DNA of 64,000 nucleotides. Source: Pantoea coffeiphila. Its GTDB lineage: Bacteria > Pseudomonadota > Gammaproteobacteria > Enterobacterales > Enterobacteriaceae. The number at the start of each line of letters is the position of its first letter. Position 1 is the stretch's first letter. Where the stretch lies: NCBI RefSeq assembly GCF_016909495.1, contig NZ_JAFBFW010000002.1, positions 620,001 through 684,000 of the forward strand, in the 5' to 3' direction. The notes beneath the pieces are model-generated. The model did not search any database. It was not told the origin of the DNA and was given only the letters and a program-made list of their open reading frames with translations. Below are positions 1-8,071 of the stretch, in pieces. The translations under genes were made by a program, and so were the position numbers.

Positions 1-52
1 ACAGAACTTAACAGGACAGCCAGCGGAAAGCTCTCCATCTGGACGGAAATCA

Positions 53-604
53 TCAATGAAACTCCGGCAGCTGCGGCTGATGTTTAAGCCACAGCGCGGC
101 CTCTTCAGCAGCGAGGCTGTCCTTTTCGCTTTTGCATGCCTGCAGGTCTTTCCCGCGTTTGCTGGCCTTCCGGTCATAGGATGCTTTGCGCTTGCTGTGG
201 TCATTCAGGAACGCGAAGGGCACGCCATACGCACCTGTTTTGCGGATAGACGGGATCACATCACGGAATACCCAATTGGTGAACCGGTGGGCAAATGTGC
301 CGGGCGTGCTGGCCTTCCTGCTGCGGGCGATCAGTTTGTAGAAACCAGACTCCGCAACGACACCGTGACGCGGGTTACCCCGATTACCGTAGGTTAAAGC
401 TACAGTATTCTTTTCGTCGTCATCCAAAGACTTCAAAGCATCGCGTGAGTTGACGATATCCAGCGCCTCGCAAATATCTTTAGCAACGAACCACGGCACG
501 CCATATACATTCACAATGCGAACGGTCTTACCTTCAAACTTAATTACCGAAATATCGCTGCTATTAGCGGTGAACGTCGCTTTACTGCCGGTGGATTTAG
601 TCAT
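53..604 (-). CDS. Bro-N domain phage antirepressor-like protein
   Basis: The N-terminal half looks like a BRO family domain: a beta-rich start with VPWFVAKDICEALDI, then a Leu/Asp/Asp-rich helix, then the ESGFYKLIARSRK and FTNWVFRDVIPSIRKTG motifs. Proteins with this domain in phages and integrative elements act as DNA-binding antirepressors. The C-terminal 60 residues are Lys/Ser-rich and unassigned. I chose the ATG at 604, which overlaps the end of the upstream gene by 8 bp, instead of a longer frame opening at 673 whose first residues do not look like the family. It is the last gene of a leftward series that begins near the integrase. The role in this element is inferred; the domain call is fairly secure. 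Confidence 0.75.
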   Translation of the reverse strand: MTKSTGSKATFTANSSDISVIKFEGKTVRIVNVYGVPWFVAKDICEALDIVNSRDALKSLDDDEKNTVALTYGNRGNPRHGVVAESGFYKLIARSRKASTPGTFAHRFTNWVFRDVIPSIRKTGAYGVPFAFLNDHSKRKASYDRKASKRGKDLQACKSEKDSLAAEEAALWLKHQPQLPEFH

Positions 605-1427
605 GGCTAACCCCCAGTCGCTTAGCCAGCCAGCGCTGTGACAGGCGCACCAGTTCCGGCTTACGCTGCTCATACGGCAGGCCCATATCGATCAGCGTGA
701 TGTTGGTGCTTTCCAGGTAGGTGAGGTGCTCCAGCTGTTCGGCATTCATGCCGTCACGCGGTTCACCGGCTACCCCGTTCACCTGCGCCCACTGCTTCGC
801 CGTCAGGCCAGCCAGGACGATGCGGGCGATCATGTTGCTCTCGTTGGAGTAGTGGCGGGGCAATGTCTGCTTACCCTGTTCAGCGCGGGCAGCCTCCAGT
901 GCGGCGCACATCGGCGTGAACATGTTGGCGGCACTAATACGCGCTTTGAGCTGGCGGCGGTATTTGGCTGCTATCGCTGGCGCACTGAGCTGTAACGCCT
1001 CCTCGCACTGGATGAAGTACCGGCGCACGGCACGGCCCTGATCGTTGCGCTCGAGCATTGCGATTTCTTTAGCCGTGCTGATTGTCAGCAGGTAATCTTT
1101 GCCGGGTCGTCCTGCGGCAACCGGGCTGGAAGCCTTGCTATCCGGGCTTTTCCCCAATTTTGGGGAAATCAATTTATGGACGACGTAATCGCTCCCGATA
1201 CCAAAGCCATAATCAGTGATGCGGTCGGTGATCCAGGAAGAGAAGTCTTTCCCGACGCCCAGCGCTTTATGCAGTGCCTTAGCGCTCACAATACTGGTTT
1301 CGCGCCCGCCAATCTGACCAGAAGTAACCGGGACAATAGCGGCAAAGTCATTGCCGTTAATATCGGCCATGCTGTTTTCAGAGTGAGTGAGGCCCTGCCC
1401 GGTGATGGGCATATTTTCAGTTTTCAT
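597..1427 (-). CDS. AntA/AntB-type phage antirepressor
   Basis: A 276-residue protein with an AntA/AntB-like antirepressor domain at about residues 30-140: SIVSAKALHKALGVGKDFSS, then WITDRI, YGFGIGSDYVV, GRPGKDYLLTISTAKEIAML and GRAVRRYFIQCEE. The C-terminal part (about 150-276) is helical and resembles the unassigned tails of other phage antirepressors. Such proteins relieve repression of lytic or excision genes. The start at 1427 has GGAG eight bases upstream. The stop overlaps the start of the Bro-N gene, so the two are probably translated together. The function within this element is inferred from the family. Confidence 0.75.
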   Translation of the reverse strand: MKTENMPITGQGLTHSENSMADINGNDFAAIVPVTSGQIGGRETSIVSAKALHKALGVGKDFSSWITDRITDYGFGIGSDYVVHKLISPKLGKSPDSKASSPVAAGRPGKDYLLTISTAKEIAMLERNDQGRAVRRYFIQCEEALQLSAPAIAAKYRRQLKARISAANMFTPMCAALEAARAEQGKQTLPRHYSNESNMIARIVLAGLTAKQWAQVNGVAGEPRDGMNAEQLEHLTYLESTNITLIDMGLPYEQRKPELVRLSQRWLAKRLGVSHD

Positions 1428-1441
1428 TTTTCAGGCTCCGA

Positions 1442-1861
1442 TTAAGCGGGGGTGAATGCGTCCGGATATAAGGTCAGGATGTCGTTAACTTCCAGCTGCG
1501 ACAGGCCGATATAGCCACCAGCTGAGGCATTACGGTTAACGAGCTGGATCACGCGCATTACGTCAGCACGGCAAGTAATGCGGTACCGGAAGTGGCTGCC
1601 GATCCCGTCGCCGTTCGGCTCGTCGATACGCTCCAGGCGAATATCGAGCTGACGTTCTAACTCTGTCGCATAATTGCGGGCGCTGGACAGTCGGCAGTAC
1701 CGCAGAATCTCGTTTTCCGTGAAGCCATTCACGCCGGTGCGCATCATGTAGCAGCGTGCGCGGTGCTTTTTCGGGGCTGGTTTGTTGGTGCTGGTGGGGG
1801 TATTATCGAAGGCGCTGACCTGTTCGATAATGCCCGCCTCTGTGCGGGTTTTCTTTTGCAT
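1442..1861 (-). CDS. small element protein, winged-helix-like, function unknown
   Basis: A 139-residue basic protein. The middle (NGFTENEILRYCRLSSARNY, then ELERQLDIRLERI) has the look of a helix-turn-helix or winged-helix fold that would choose between two states of an element. The first 30 residues are low-complexity, rich in Thr, Lys and Pro. I do not recognise a named family with certainty. The gene starts inside the AlpA stop codon (TAATG junction at 1861), so it is translationally coupled to alpA, and it lies 14 bp upstream of the antirepressor gene. Position suggests a regulatory or replication accessory role; this is inference only. Confidence 0.6.
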   Translation of the reverse strand: MQKKTRTEAGIIEQVSAFDNTPTSTNKPAPKKHRARCYMMRTGVNGFTENEILRYCRLSSARNYATELERQLDIRLERIDEPNGDGIGSHFRYRITCRADVMRVIQLVNRNASAGGYIGLSQLEVNDILTLYPDAFTPA

Positions 1862-2058
1862 TATGCAGCCTCCCCGCGCGACTCAGCGATGCGCTGATTT
1901 ACCCATTCATCAACTTCACTTTCGATAAATGCGATAGCGCGCGTGCCTATTTTCACTGCAGATGGGAAGCGTTTCTGGCTCATGAGCCGGTAGATCCACG
2001 CCTTGCTGTAACCAGTTCGGCGCTGAACTTCTGGAAGCCTGATAAGTGTCTGAGTCAT
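1861..2058 (-). CDS. AlpA-family transcriptional regulator
   Basis: A 65-residue protein of AlpA/excisionase type: LIRLPEVQRRTGYSKAWIYR is a MerR-like helix-turn-helix, followed by FPSAVKIGTRAIAFIESEV and the wing/helix EWVNQRI. AlpA proteins of P4-like elements bind DNA near the integrase and control excision or early gene expression. It is the first gene of a tight leftward run (AlpA, 139-aa protein, antirepressor, Bro-N). A shorter overlapping frame at 1916-2104 was rejected in its favour. A promoter is expected in the 125 bp to its right, where CCATAC-N10-GTATGG forms an inverted repeat. Confidence 0.85.
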   Translation of the reverse strand: MTQTLIRLPEVQRRTGYSKAWIYRLMSQKRFPSAVKIGTRAIAFIESEVDEWVNQRIAESRGEAA

Positions 2059-2125
2059 AGTGTTCTCCCGTAGACCTTGTAATAACAGGAGCTATTTCAG
2101 ACAAAAAACTCTATGTTTTCTATAA

Positions 2126-2147
2126 CCATACACTACAGAGCGTATGG
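2126..2147. promoter_or_regulatory. inverted repeat upstream of alpA, candidate operator
   Basis: CCATAC and GTATGG form a 6-bp inverted repeat with a 10-bp spacer, in the AT-rich gap between the alpA-like gene and the unknown cargo gene. The position fits an operator for the AlpA-like protein or for an element repressor outside the window. No binding data; assignment is inference. Confidence 0.3.
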
Positions 2148-2183
2148 TCTGCGCCGTAGAGCATACATCCTTCGCTACAGCAC

Positions 2184-3134
2184 CTACCATTTAACGCCAT
2201 GTTTTTTTGCGCACAACAGTATCCAGTGTCTTACTGTGAGCAGACTATAGTAAAAACCTTTTTCTTCTAACCACACCTTGTAATAGTCAGCAGCCACTAC
2301 CGAACTTTTGAAATCATCTCGCTTCACAATCCAATCTGCACAAACTATTTCCTTTGCCTCGCGATTACTTTTGTGTCTTGAATCAGTCGCTTTTTTCAGA
2401 TTTTCTTTTTTTACAACTTCATCTTTAGAATTAGCCAACAACTGAATCTCAAGGTTTTTTTTAAGCTGATTAACTTCCTCTTTCAATAAGGAGATAGTCC
2501 TCTCTAAGCGATATTCTGCTTCATTTTGTTCTCCATAACTTAGCGATTTCATAGCCTTCATCGCAGCGCGAGTTATGGGATTTAGCATTGCCATGCTGGT
2601 TTTGAAAACTCCGAGTTTATCCTGATGGCTTTCCATAGATCGAATGAATGTCACAGCGTCGGCAGTCATCGAAAGAGCCATCGCGTAGAAGTATTCGCAC
2701 GGATCCGCGTCAATAAATCCTTCATCAGTTTCATTATCTTTCATCCATTCGATAACTTCAGACAGCGCATCTACCTCATCCATGTTTTCGAAGTTAGGTA
2801 CGTTTAACTCGCGTTTGTCTCCAATGAACACCATTTTATAGCCATGACGCTCCTGCTCTATAGCAAATGGATACAGGTCTAAATCTTCATCATTATAAGA
2901 AAGCATCAAACTAGATCTGGTTTCATCTTCAAGCCTTTGTATCTCCTTTACCTCCTCTTCGTGGAAATAAATTTCAATTAACTCGAAAATTAAATTTTGA
3001 ACATAAGTTATTTGTTCATTGGTTCTTTTTTTTATTTTAAGTCTCCATCTCGCTGAATTTGCTATATCTTTCAATGCTTCCACGGGATAAAGGGGTATCA
3101 CGCTATCTAAAGGTTGAAATTTTTCTTCAGCCAT
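2184..3134 (-). CDS. AT-rich cargo protein of unknown function
   Basis: A 316-residue soluble protein with no transmembrane segments and no motif I recognise. It is rich in Glu, Lys and Asp. Residues 205-250 (YRLERTISLLKEEVNQLKKN and onward) look like a coiled coil, and the C-terminal 45 residues (KSSVVAADYYKVWLEE, then YYSLLTVRHWI) look helix-turn-helix-like. The base composition is visibly more AT-rich than the flanking genes, a sign of separate acquisition. It starts at 3134 behind a GAGGTG ribosome site and sits alone between the integrase and alpA, a usual cargo position in tRNA-linked elements. A defence or regulatory role is possible but unsupported. Confidence 0.6.
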   Translation of the reverse strand: MAEEKFQPLDSVIPLYPVEALKDIANSARWRLKIKKRTNEQITYVQNLIFELIEIYFHEEEVKEIQRLEDETRSSLMLSYNDEDLDLYPFAIEQERHGYKMVFIGDKRELNVPNFENMDEVDALSEVIEWMKDNETDEGFIDADPCEYFYAMALSMTADAVTFIRSMESHQDKLGVFKTSMAMLNPITRAAMKAMKSLSYGEQNEAEYRLERTISLLKEEVNQLKKNLEIQLLANSKDEVVKKENLKKATDSRHKSNREAKEIVCADWIVKRDDFKSSVVAADYYKVWLEEKGFYYSLLTVRHWILLCAKKHGVKW

Positions 3135-3233
3135 ATTATCGCCACCTCGCGCCCTCTCATTTAGCGGCTATGTCAGCCCACAGAGGTGTGCGGGTTTTCG
3201 GGGATCAGCCTAGACATAGCCTATTCTTTGTTC

Positions 3234-3250
3234 GTCTACTGAAGTCTACT
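3234..3250. repeat. GTCTACT heptamer pair, 3' side of integrase
   Basis: GTCTACT occurs at 3234-3240 and again at 3244-3250. The reverse complement GTAGACT (AGTCTAC on the other strand) recurs at 4556-4562 and 4629-4635 on the other side of the integrase gene. Short repeats near an integrase and its attachment site are typical of recombinase arm sites, but 7-mers are weak evidence. Confidence 0.3.
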
Positions 3251-3280
3251 ATCAACCACTACCACTGTCTATTCATCCAG

Positions 3281-4495
3281 TTAAGCGCGTTTTCCGAATG
3301 TGCCATGAACTACGTTTTCGCCGTTCGCCAACGCTTCCATATAGTCGGCATACCACTGGAGCATCTCCCGGCGGCCGTCCAGGTACTGGGCGTGGTTGTA
3401 AGTGCCGCGGATCGAGTTTTTATCGACGTGGGCCAGCTGTGTTTCAATCCAGGCAGTGTTGTACCCCTGCTCGTGCAGGATGGTGCTCATGGTGTGCCGG
3501 AAACCGTGCCCTGTGGCTTTGCCGTCATAGCCAATACGTTTGATCACCTGGTTGATGCTGGCCTCACTCATTGGCTTACCGGCGTCGTTACGGCCAGGGA
3601 AAACATACTTACCGCGGCCAGTGAGCTGGTGGATTTCCTCCAGCAGCGCTTTCACCTGGTTGGATAGCGGCACAACGTGCGGCCGGCGCATCTTCATACG
3701 TTCTGCAGGTATCTGCCATAAGTCCTTATCCAGATCGATATCAGCCCACTCAGAGGCGCGCAGCTCGATTGTCCGCAGGCCGGTGAGCATCAGCAGGCTG
3801 GTGGCAGAACGTGTCACCATACTGCCGCTGTAGTCGCTCAGCGCATTAAGGAAGCCGGGTAGCTGGTCGAGGCTCAGGTGAGGGAAGTGTTTCTGCTTCG
3901 GCGCTTTCAATGCGCCAGCGAGATCGGTAACGGGGTTATTCTCTGCCCGGCCGGTGATCACCGCATGGGTGAATATTTGCCTGCAGGCCTGCCTAGTCTT
4001 CTTCAGCTTGTCCAGCACGCCACGCTGTTCCATCTTACGCAGCACGGCCAGCATCTCAGCTGGTTTAATGTCGTTGATCGCGCGCTTACCGATAAAGGGG
4101 AAAATATCTTTGGAGAGATATTCCAGAATGTCGGAGGCATAGCCTTCTGACCAGTTGCCTTTTTTGTGGTCATGCCACTCAATGGCGATCGCCTCGAAGC
4201 TATTCTGAACGGCTAATACTTTGGCTTGTTTCTCGGCCTGCTTCTCCTGCCCCGGATCGCCACCAGCTGCCAATACCTTTTTTGCGACATCGCGACGACG
4301 CCGGGCGTCGGCCAGTGGCACATCAGGATATACCCCCACCGCCAGCAACTTCTCTTTGCCCGCAACGCGGTATTTCAGCCGCCAGTATTTTGCACCGTTA
4401 GGATTCACCAGCAGATACAGGCCGCCGCCGTCAGCAAGCTTATAGGGCTTATCCTTTCCTTTGGCAGACTCAACCTGGCGGGCGTTAAGCTTCAT
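3281..4495 (-). CDS. P4-type tyrosine recombinase (integrase)
   Basis: A full-length 404-residue site-specific integrase. The N-terminal 90 residues are the arm-binding domain of P4-like integrases (GGGLYLLVNPNGAKYWRLKY, then VGVYPDVPLADAR). The catalytic domain shows R241 (TGLRTIEL), H330-x-x-R333 (GHGFRHTMST), H356 (LAH) and the nucleophile Y366 (GTYNHAQY). All active-site residues are present, so it should be functional. The gene is read away from the 3' end of the adjacent tRNA-Arg gene, the standard layout for an element inserted at that site. In E. coli the same tRNA carries the DLP12 prophage. The start at 4495 is followed upstream by an inverted repeat that may control expression. Confidence 0.95.
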   Translation of the reverse strand: MKLNARQVESAKGKDKPYKLADGGGLYLLVNPNGAKYWRLKYRVAGKEKLLAVGVYPDVPLADARRRRDVAKKVLAAGGDPGQEKQAEKQAKVLAVQNSFEAIAIEWHDHKKGNWSEGYASDILEYLSKDIFPFIGKRAINDIKPAEMLAVLRKMEQRGVLDKLKKTRQACRQIFTHAVITGRAENNPVTDLAGALKAPKQKHFPHLSLDQLPGFLNALSDYSGSMVTRSATSLLMLTGLRTIELRASEWADIDLDKDLWQIPAERMKMRRPHVVPLSNQVKALLEEIHQLTGRGKYVFPGRNDAGKPMSEASINQVIKRIGYDGKATGHGFRHTMSTILHEQGYNTAWIETQLAHVDKNSIRGTYNHAQYLDGRREMLQWYADYMEALANGENVVHGTFGKRA

Positions 4496-4538
4496 TTTGG
4501 GGGTATCTCATTTCATTGAACGGGACTATACCCCCAAA
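4496..4538. promoter_or_regulatory. inverted repeat in integrase leader
   Basis: TTTGGGGGTAT (4496-4506) and ATACCCCCAAA (4528-4538) form a perfect 11-bp inverted repeat, followed by a further TGTACCCCCA (4540-4549). It lies directly upstream of the integrase start. Integrases of this family often control their own expression or bind arm sites here; the exact role is inferred. Confidence 0.45.
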
Positions 4539-4555
4539 TGTACCCCCACAGGGTT

Positions 4556-4635
4556 GTAGACTTCAATAGATGTTAGTACACGTCACGATAACGAGATTTC
4601 GCTTGAAAGGCTGATTTAATGGGGTTTTGTAGACT
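4556..4635. repeat. GTAGACT heptamers between integrase and tRNA
   Basis: GTAGACT occurs at 4556-4562 and 4629-4635 in the 170 bp between the integrase start and the tRNA 3' end. They are inverted relative to the two copies on the far side of the integrase. They could be integrase or excisionase sites of attL/attR. Confidence 0.3.
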
Positions 4636-4661
4636 TTGAGATAATTCAGGAGAGATGAAAA

Positions 4662-4738
4662 TGGCACGCCCTACAGGATTCGAACCTGTGACCTACGGCT
4701 TAGAAGGCCGGTGCTCTATCCAGCTGAGCTAAGGGCGC
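4662..4738 (-). tRNA. argU: tRNA-Arg (UCU)
   Basis: A 77-nt cloverleaf on the minus strand beginning GCGCCCTTAGCTC, with anticodon loop CTTCTAA (anticodon TCT), T-arm GGTTCGAATCC and encoded 3' CCA. It closely matches E. coli argU. The first acceptor pair is a G-U wobble. It reads rare AGA codons. The integrated element to the left abuts its 3' end, so the 3' half of the gene should double as the attachment-site core and the gene has been kept intact. Confidence 0.97.
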
Positions 4739-4754
4739 ACGGTGAGTGGGTCGG

Positions 4755-4782
4755 ATTATACGGTCAACCTCCGCTTAGTCAA
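4755..4782 (-). promoter_or_regulatory. argU promoter
   Basis: On the minus strand TTGACT (4782-4777) and TATAAT (4760-4755) are separated by 16 bp and followed by a GC-rich stretch before the tRNA, as expected of a strong stringently controlled tRNA promoter. Confidence 0.8.
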
Positions 4783-4919
4783 CGATTTTACCGCCTTTCG
4801 CCACCCGATGCCGAAGTAATGAACGATATCCTGCCAATCTCCGCCTGACAGCAGCGCCCGCTTCTGACAAAATAGGGCCAATCCCCGATTTAACTCAACA
4901 CAGATGGATCACCTCTCTG

Positions 4920-5786
4920 ATGGTAGCAAAAATTATTGACGGTAAAACGATTGCGCAGCAGGTGCGGCAAGAGGTTGCGGAAAAAGTACAGCAGCGTCTG
5001 GCAGCCGGCAAACGTGCACCTGGCCTGGCCGTAGTTCTGGTGGGCGAGAACCCGGCGTCGCAAATCTATGTCGGCAGCAAACGTCGTGCCTGTGAAGAGG
5101 TCGGTTTCCTCTCCCGCTCTTACGATCTACCCGCAACAACCAGCGAAGCCGAGCTGCTGGATCTGATTACCGAGCTGAACAACGATCCGGCGATTGACGG
5201 TATTCTGGTGCAGCTGCCGCTGCCGGCCGGCATTGACAACGTGAAGGTGCTGGAGCATATCTCTCCGGCAAAAGATGTGGACGGCTTCCACCCTTACAAC
5301 GTCGGTCGTCTGTGCCAGCGCGCGCCGAAGCTGCGTCCGTGCACGCCACGCGGCATTGTCACGCTGCTGGAGCGCTACAATATTGACACCTTCGGCCTGA
5401 ATGCCGTGGTGGTCGGAGCCTCAAACATCGTGGGCCGCCCGATGAGCATGGAGCTGCTGCTGGCCGGCTGCACCACCACCGTAACTCACCGCTTCACCAA
5501 AAATCTGCGTCATCACGTGGAGCACGCCGACCTGCTGGTGGTTGCCGTTGGCAAGCCCGGCTTTATTCCCGGCGAGTGGATTAAGCCTGGTGCGATTGTG
5601 ATCGATGTGGGCATCAACCGTCTGGAAAGCGGCAAAGTGGTGGGCGATGTGGAGTTTGAAACCGCCTCCGAGCGTGCTTCCTATATCACTCCGGTGCCGG
5701 GCGGCGTGGGTCCGATGACCGTAGCAACCCTGATTCAGAATACCCTGCAGGCCTGTGAAGGCAGCGATAATGGAGCAGCAGAATAA
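4920..5786 (+). CDS. folD: methylenetetrahydrofolate dehydrogenase / methenyl-THF cyclohydrolase
   Basis: A bifunctional cytosolic enzyme of one-carbon metabolism. It oxidises 5,10-methylene-THF with NADP and hydrolyses the product to 10-formyl-THF for purine and formyl-Met synthesis. At 288 residues it matches E. coli FolD almost throughout. The catalytic Y50 and K54 are present ([14 protein letters not shown]), as are [22 protein letters not shown], the Rossmann motif [10 protein letters not shown] and the C-terminal [10 protein letters not shown]. The start at 4920 matches the E. coli N-terminus. Its stop overlaps the start of ybcJ by one base (TAATG), so the two genes are coupled. Confidence 0.98.
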   Translation: MVAKIIDGKTIAQQVRQEVAEKVQQRLAAGKRAPGLAVVLVGENPASQIYVGSKRRACEEVGFLSRSYDLPATTSEAELLDLITELNNDPAIDGILVQLPLPAGIDNVKVLEHISPAKDVDGFHPYNVGRLCQRAPKLRPCTPRGIVTLLERYNIDTFGLNAVVVGASNIVGRPMSMELLLAGCTTTVTHRFTKNLRHHVEHADLLVVAVGKPGFIPGEWIKPGAIVIDVGINRLESGKVVGDVEFETASERASYITPVPGGVGPMTVATLIQNTLQACEGSDNGAAE

Positions 5787-5998
5787 TGGCAACTTTTTCC
5801 CTTGGCGATCATCCACATGTGGATCTCTGTGACCTGTTGAAGCTGGAAGGCTGGGTTGAAAGCGGCGCAATGGCTAAATCCCTGATTGCCGACGGTTACG
5901 TGACCGTCAACGGCGCGGTGGAAACCCGCAAGCGCTGCAAAATCGTGGCCGGTCAGACCGTCGAATTCGATGGCAATCAGGTTACCGTTACCGCCTGA
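5786..5998 (+). CDS. ybcJ: S4-domain RNA-binding protein YbcJ
   Basis: A 70-residue protein made of a single S4-like fold: LCDLLKLEGWVESGAMAKSL, then IADGYVTVNGAVETRKRCKI and VEFDGNQVTV. It matches E. coli YbcJ, an RNA-binding protein whose precise cellular role is not settled. Translation is coupled to folD by the TAATG overlap, and a terminator follows about 50 bp downstream, so folD-ybcJ is a short operon. Confidence 0.95.
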   Translation: MATFSLGDHPHVDLCDLLKLEGWVESGAMAKSLIADGYVTVNGAVETRKRCKIVAGQTVEFDGNQVTVTA

Positions 5999-6047
5999 CG
6001 CTCAACAAACGCATCAAACGGCCGAGAACACGTCTGTTTGTCAGCTT

Positions 6048-6080
6048 AAGCCGCCATTCTTCGGGATAGCGGCTTTTTTA
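6048..6080 (+). terminator. terminator after folD-ybcJ
   Basis: Stem AAGCCGC/GCGGCTT with an internal A/T-rich loop, running into a T-tract (CTTTTTTA). Rho-independent in form. Confidence 0.85.
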
Positions 6081-6244
6081 TGCCGATGTAAACAGCCGAT
6101 GCTCTGTATTACGGCAACCTGCTCAAGATTTCTCCATTCTCCTACCCACAAATGATTACTCCGTTGATAGTTGATTCATATCAATAAATTACCGACAGCA
6201 GGCGTTACCCTCCCTTATCCCCTGTTAAACGGAAGAGGTAAAGC

Positions 6245-7261
6245 ATGAAAGCTGCTGTAGTCACTCACGATCACAAAGTGAACGTTGTTGAAAAAACCCT
6301 CCGCCCACTCAAGCACGGCGAAGCCCTGTTAAAAATGGATTGCTGTGGCGTGTGCCATACCGACCTGCATGTTAAAAATGGTGATTTCGGTGATAAAACC
6401 GGTGTGATTCTTGGCCACGAAGGCGTGGGCGTCGTCAAGGAAATCGGTCCGGGCGTCACCTCGCTGAAGCCCGGCGATCGCGCCAGCGTAGCCTGGTTCT
6501 TCAAGGGCTGCGGCCACTGTGAGTACTGCAACAGCGGTAATGAAACCCTGTGCCGTGACGTGGTTAACGCAGGCTACACCGCCGACGGCGGCATGGCGGA
6601 AGAGTGCATCGTGGTGGCGGACTACGCGGTCAAAGTGCCGGATGGCCTGGACTCCGCGGCGGCAAGCAGCGTGACCTGCGCCGGGGTTACCACCTATAAA
6701 GCAGTGAAAGTCTCCGGTATTGCACCGGGTAAATGGCTGGTGATCTACGGCCTTGGCGGTCTGGGCAACCTGGCGCTGCAGTACGCTAAAAACGTCTTTA
6801 ACGCGAAGGTGATTGCCGTTGACGTCAACGATTCGCAGCTGCAGTTCGCCAAAGATATGGGCGCGGATATGGTGATCAACTCACGCAATGAAGACGCGGC
6901 AAAACTGATTCAGGAACGCGTGGGCGGCGCTCATGCGGCGGTAGTGACTGCCGTTGCTAAAGCGGCCTTTAACTCAGCGGTAGACGCCATGCGCGCCGGT
7001 GGGCGTATCGTGGCCGTTGGCCTACCGCCGGAGTCGATGAGCCTGAATATTCCGCGCCTGGTGCTGGACGGTATTCAGGTGGTGGGATCGCTGGTTGGCA
7101 CGCGAGAAGATCTGGCCGAAGCCTTCCAGTTTGCTGCCGAAGGTAAAGTGTTGCCGAAGGTCACCCGCCGTCCGCTGGAAGATATCAACACTATCTTCCA
7201 CGAAATGGAAAGCGGCACTATCGTTGGCCGTATGGTGATTGATTTTACCGGGGCGAAATAA
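6245..7261 (+). CDS. adhP: zinc-dependent, ethanol-active alcohol dehydrogenase
   Basis: A 338-residue NAD-dependent alcohol dehydrogenase of the zinc MDR family. The catalytic zinc ligands are in CGVCHTD (C37) and GHEG (H58). The structural zinc site is the four-cysteine loop [16 protein letters not shown]. The Rossmann motif is [15 protein letters not shown]. It is closely similar to E. coli AdhP, which interconverts short-chain alcohols and aldehydes in the cytoplasm. GAGGTAAAGC gives a ribosome site before 6245. It is monocistronic, facing the convergent SufR-like regulator. Confidence 0.95.
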   Translation: MKAAVVTHDHKVNVVEKTLRPLKHGEALLKMDCCGVCHTDLHVKNGDFGDKTGVILGHEGVGVVKEIGPGVTSLKPGDRASVAWFFKGCGHCEYCNSGNETLCRDVVNAGYTADGGMAEECIVVADYAVKVPDGLDSAAASSVTCAGVTTYKAVKVSGIAPGKWLVIYGLGGLGNLALQYAKNVFNAKVIAVDVNDSQLQFAKDMGADMVINSRNEDAAKLIQERVGGAHAAVVTAVAKAAFNSAVDAMRAGGRIVAVGLPPESMSLNIPRLVLDGIQVVGSLVGTREDLAEAFQFAAEGKVLPKVTRRPLEDINTIFHEMESGTIVGRMVIDFTGAK

Positions 7262-7269
7262 TCCCCTTT

Positions 7270-7296
7270 AACCGGCCTGCACTACGCAGGCCGGTT
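7270..7296. terminator. hairpin between convergent adhP and regulator
   Basis: AACCGGCCTGC/GCAGGCCGGTT is an 11-bp perfect stem with a five-base loop, between converging genes. There is no clear T-tract on either side, so bidirectional termination is likely but not certain. Confidence 0.6.
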
Positions 7297-7307
7297 GTCC
7301 CCTACAG

Positions 7308-7958
7308 CTACTCGCTACACGGCTGTACCCGATAGGCGCAGCGACGCGCCTGGCTGAGAATATGCTCAACGCGTACCACGTCGGCGTGCAGCACTTCGCT
7401 AAAGATGGCCTGTTCCGCCCGGCAAAATCCCTGACAGACCGTTGCCGCCGCGCAGATAGGACAGTGGTTCTCAATCAGCAGCAGGCTGCCATCATCCAGC
7501 ACCTCATACTCCGCCATATAGCCTTCGGCAGAACGGATCTCCGCCAGCCGCGCAACGCGTTCGGTTAAACCGCCAAGCGCAGCCAGTTCGTGCCGATAAA
7601 ACTCGCGGGTTTTCTTCTCGCGCTTTTCAATCAGCAGATCGATTCCCTGCTCGCCAAACGTTTCTCTGACGATCTCCAGCAGCTGGACGGTCAGTTCGGG
7701 GTGAGTATCCGGAAACTGCTTCTGCCCTTCCGCCGTCAGCTGCCAGAACTGCGAAGGGCGGCCCACACCGCGCGATTTAGAGAAGGCGGCAACCAGCCCC
7801 TCCGCTGCCAGCTTGTTGAACTGCTGGCGCGCGGCTTCTGCGGTTATTCCCAACACCTTTCCCGCTTCAGCAGCCTGCTGTGGACCACGGGTTTTCAGCA
7901 GATGAAGCAGCCGCTGTGATGTCGATAAGTGCTCTTCATGTGAAGGTTCCGTTGACAA
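7308..7958 (-). CDS. SufR-like cysteine-rich transcriptional regulator
   Basis: A 216-residue regulator with an N-terminal winged helix (about 15-75: QQAAEAGKVLGITAEAARQQ, then GRPSQFWQLT). The C-terminal sensor has cysteines at 166, 169, 175, 179, 207 and 214, in NHCPICAAATVCQGFC and ARRCAYRV. This arrangement is the one seen in SufR-type iron-sulfur or metal-sensing regulators. A redox or Fe-S-responsive repressor is therefore likely; the ligand is not provable from sequence. It is divergent from the 14-TM exporter at 8072, its probable target, with about 110 bp between the two starts. Confidence 0.8.
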   Translation of the reverse strand: MSTEPSHEEHLSTSQRLLHLLKTRGPQQAAEAGKVLGITAEAARQQFNKLAAEGLVAAFSKSRGVGRPSQFWQLTAEGQKQFPDTHPELTVQLLEIVRETFGEQGIDLLIEKREKKTREFYRHELAALGGLTERVARLAEIRSAEGYMAEYEVLDDGSLLLIENHCPICAAATVCQGFCRAEQAIFSEVLHADVVRVEHILSQARRCAYRVQPCSE

Positions 7959-8071
7959 GATTTTTATACCCCCACTAATATTCCAAGTGTTTTCTTGTTT
8001 TATTAATTTACCTCAGAGCTGTGCGGCCGACAACATCTGAGCGAATAACCATTATGCCTCACGGAGTCACT

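Noticed and set aside
1916..2104. A 62-codon frame overlapping the AlpA-like gene
   Set aside because: It is out of frame with the clear AlpA domain and has no recognisable product.
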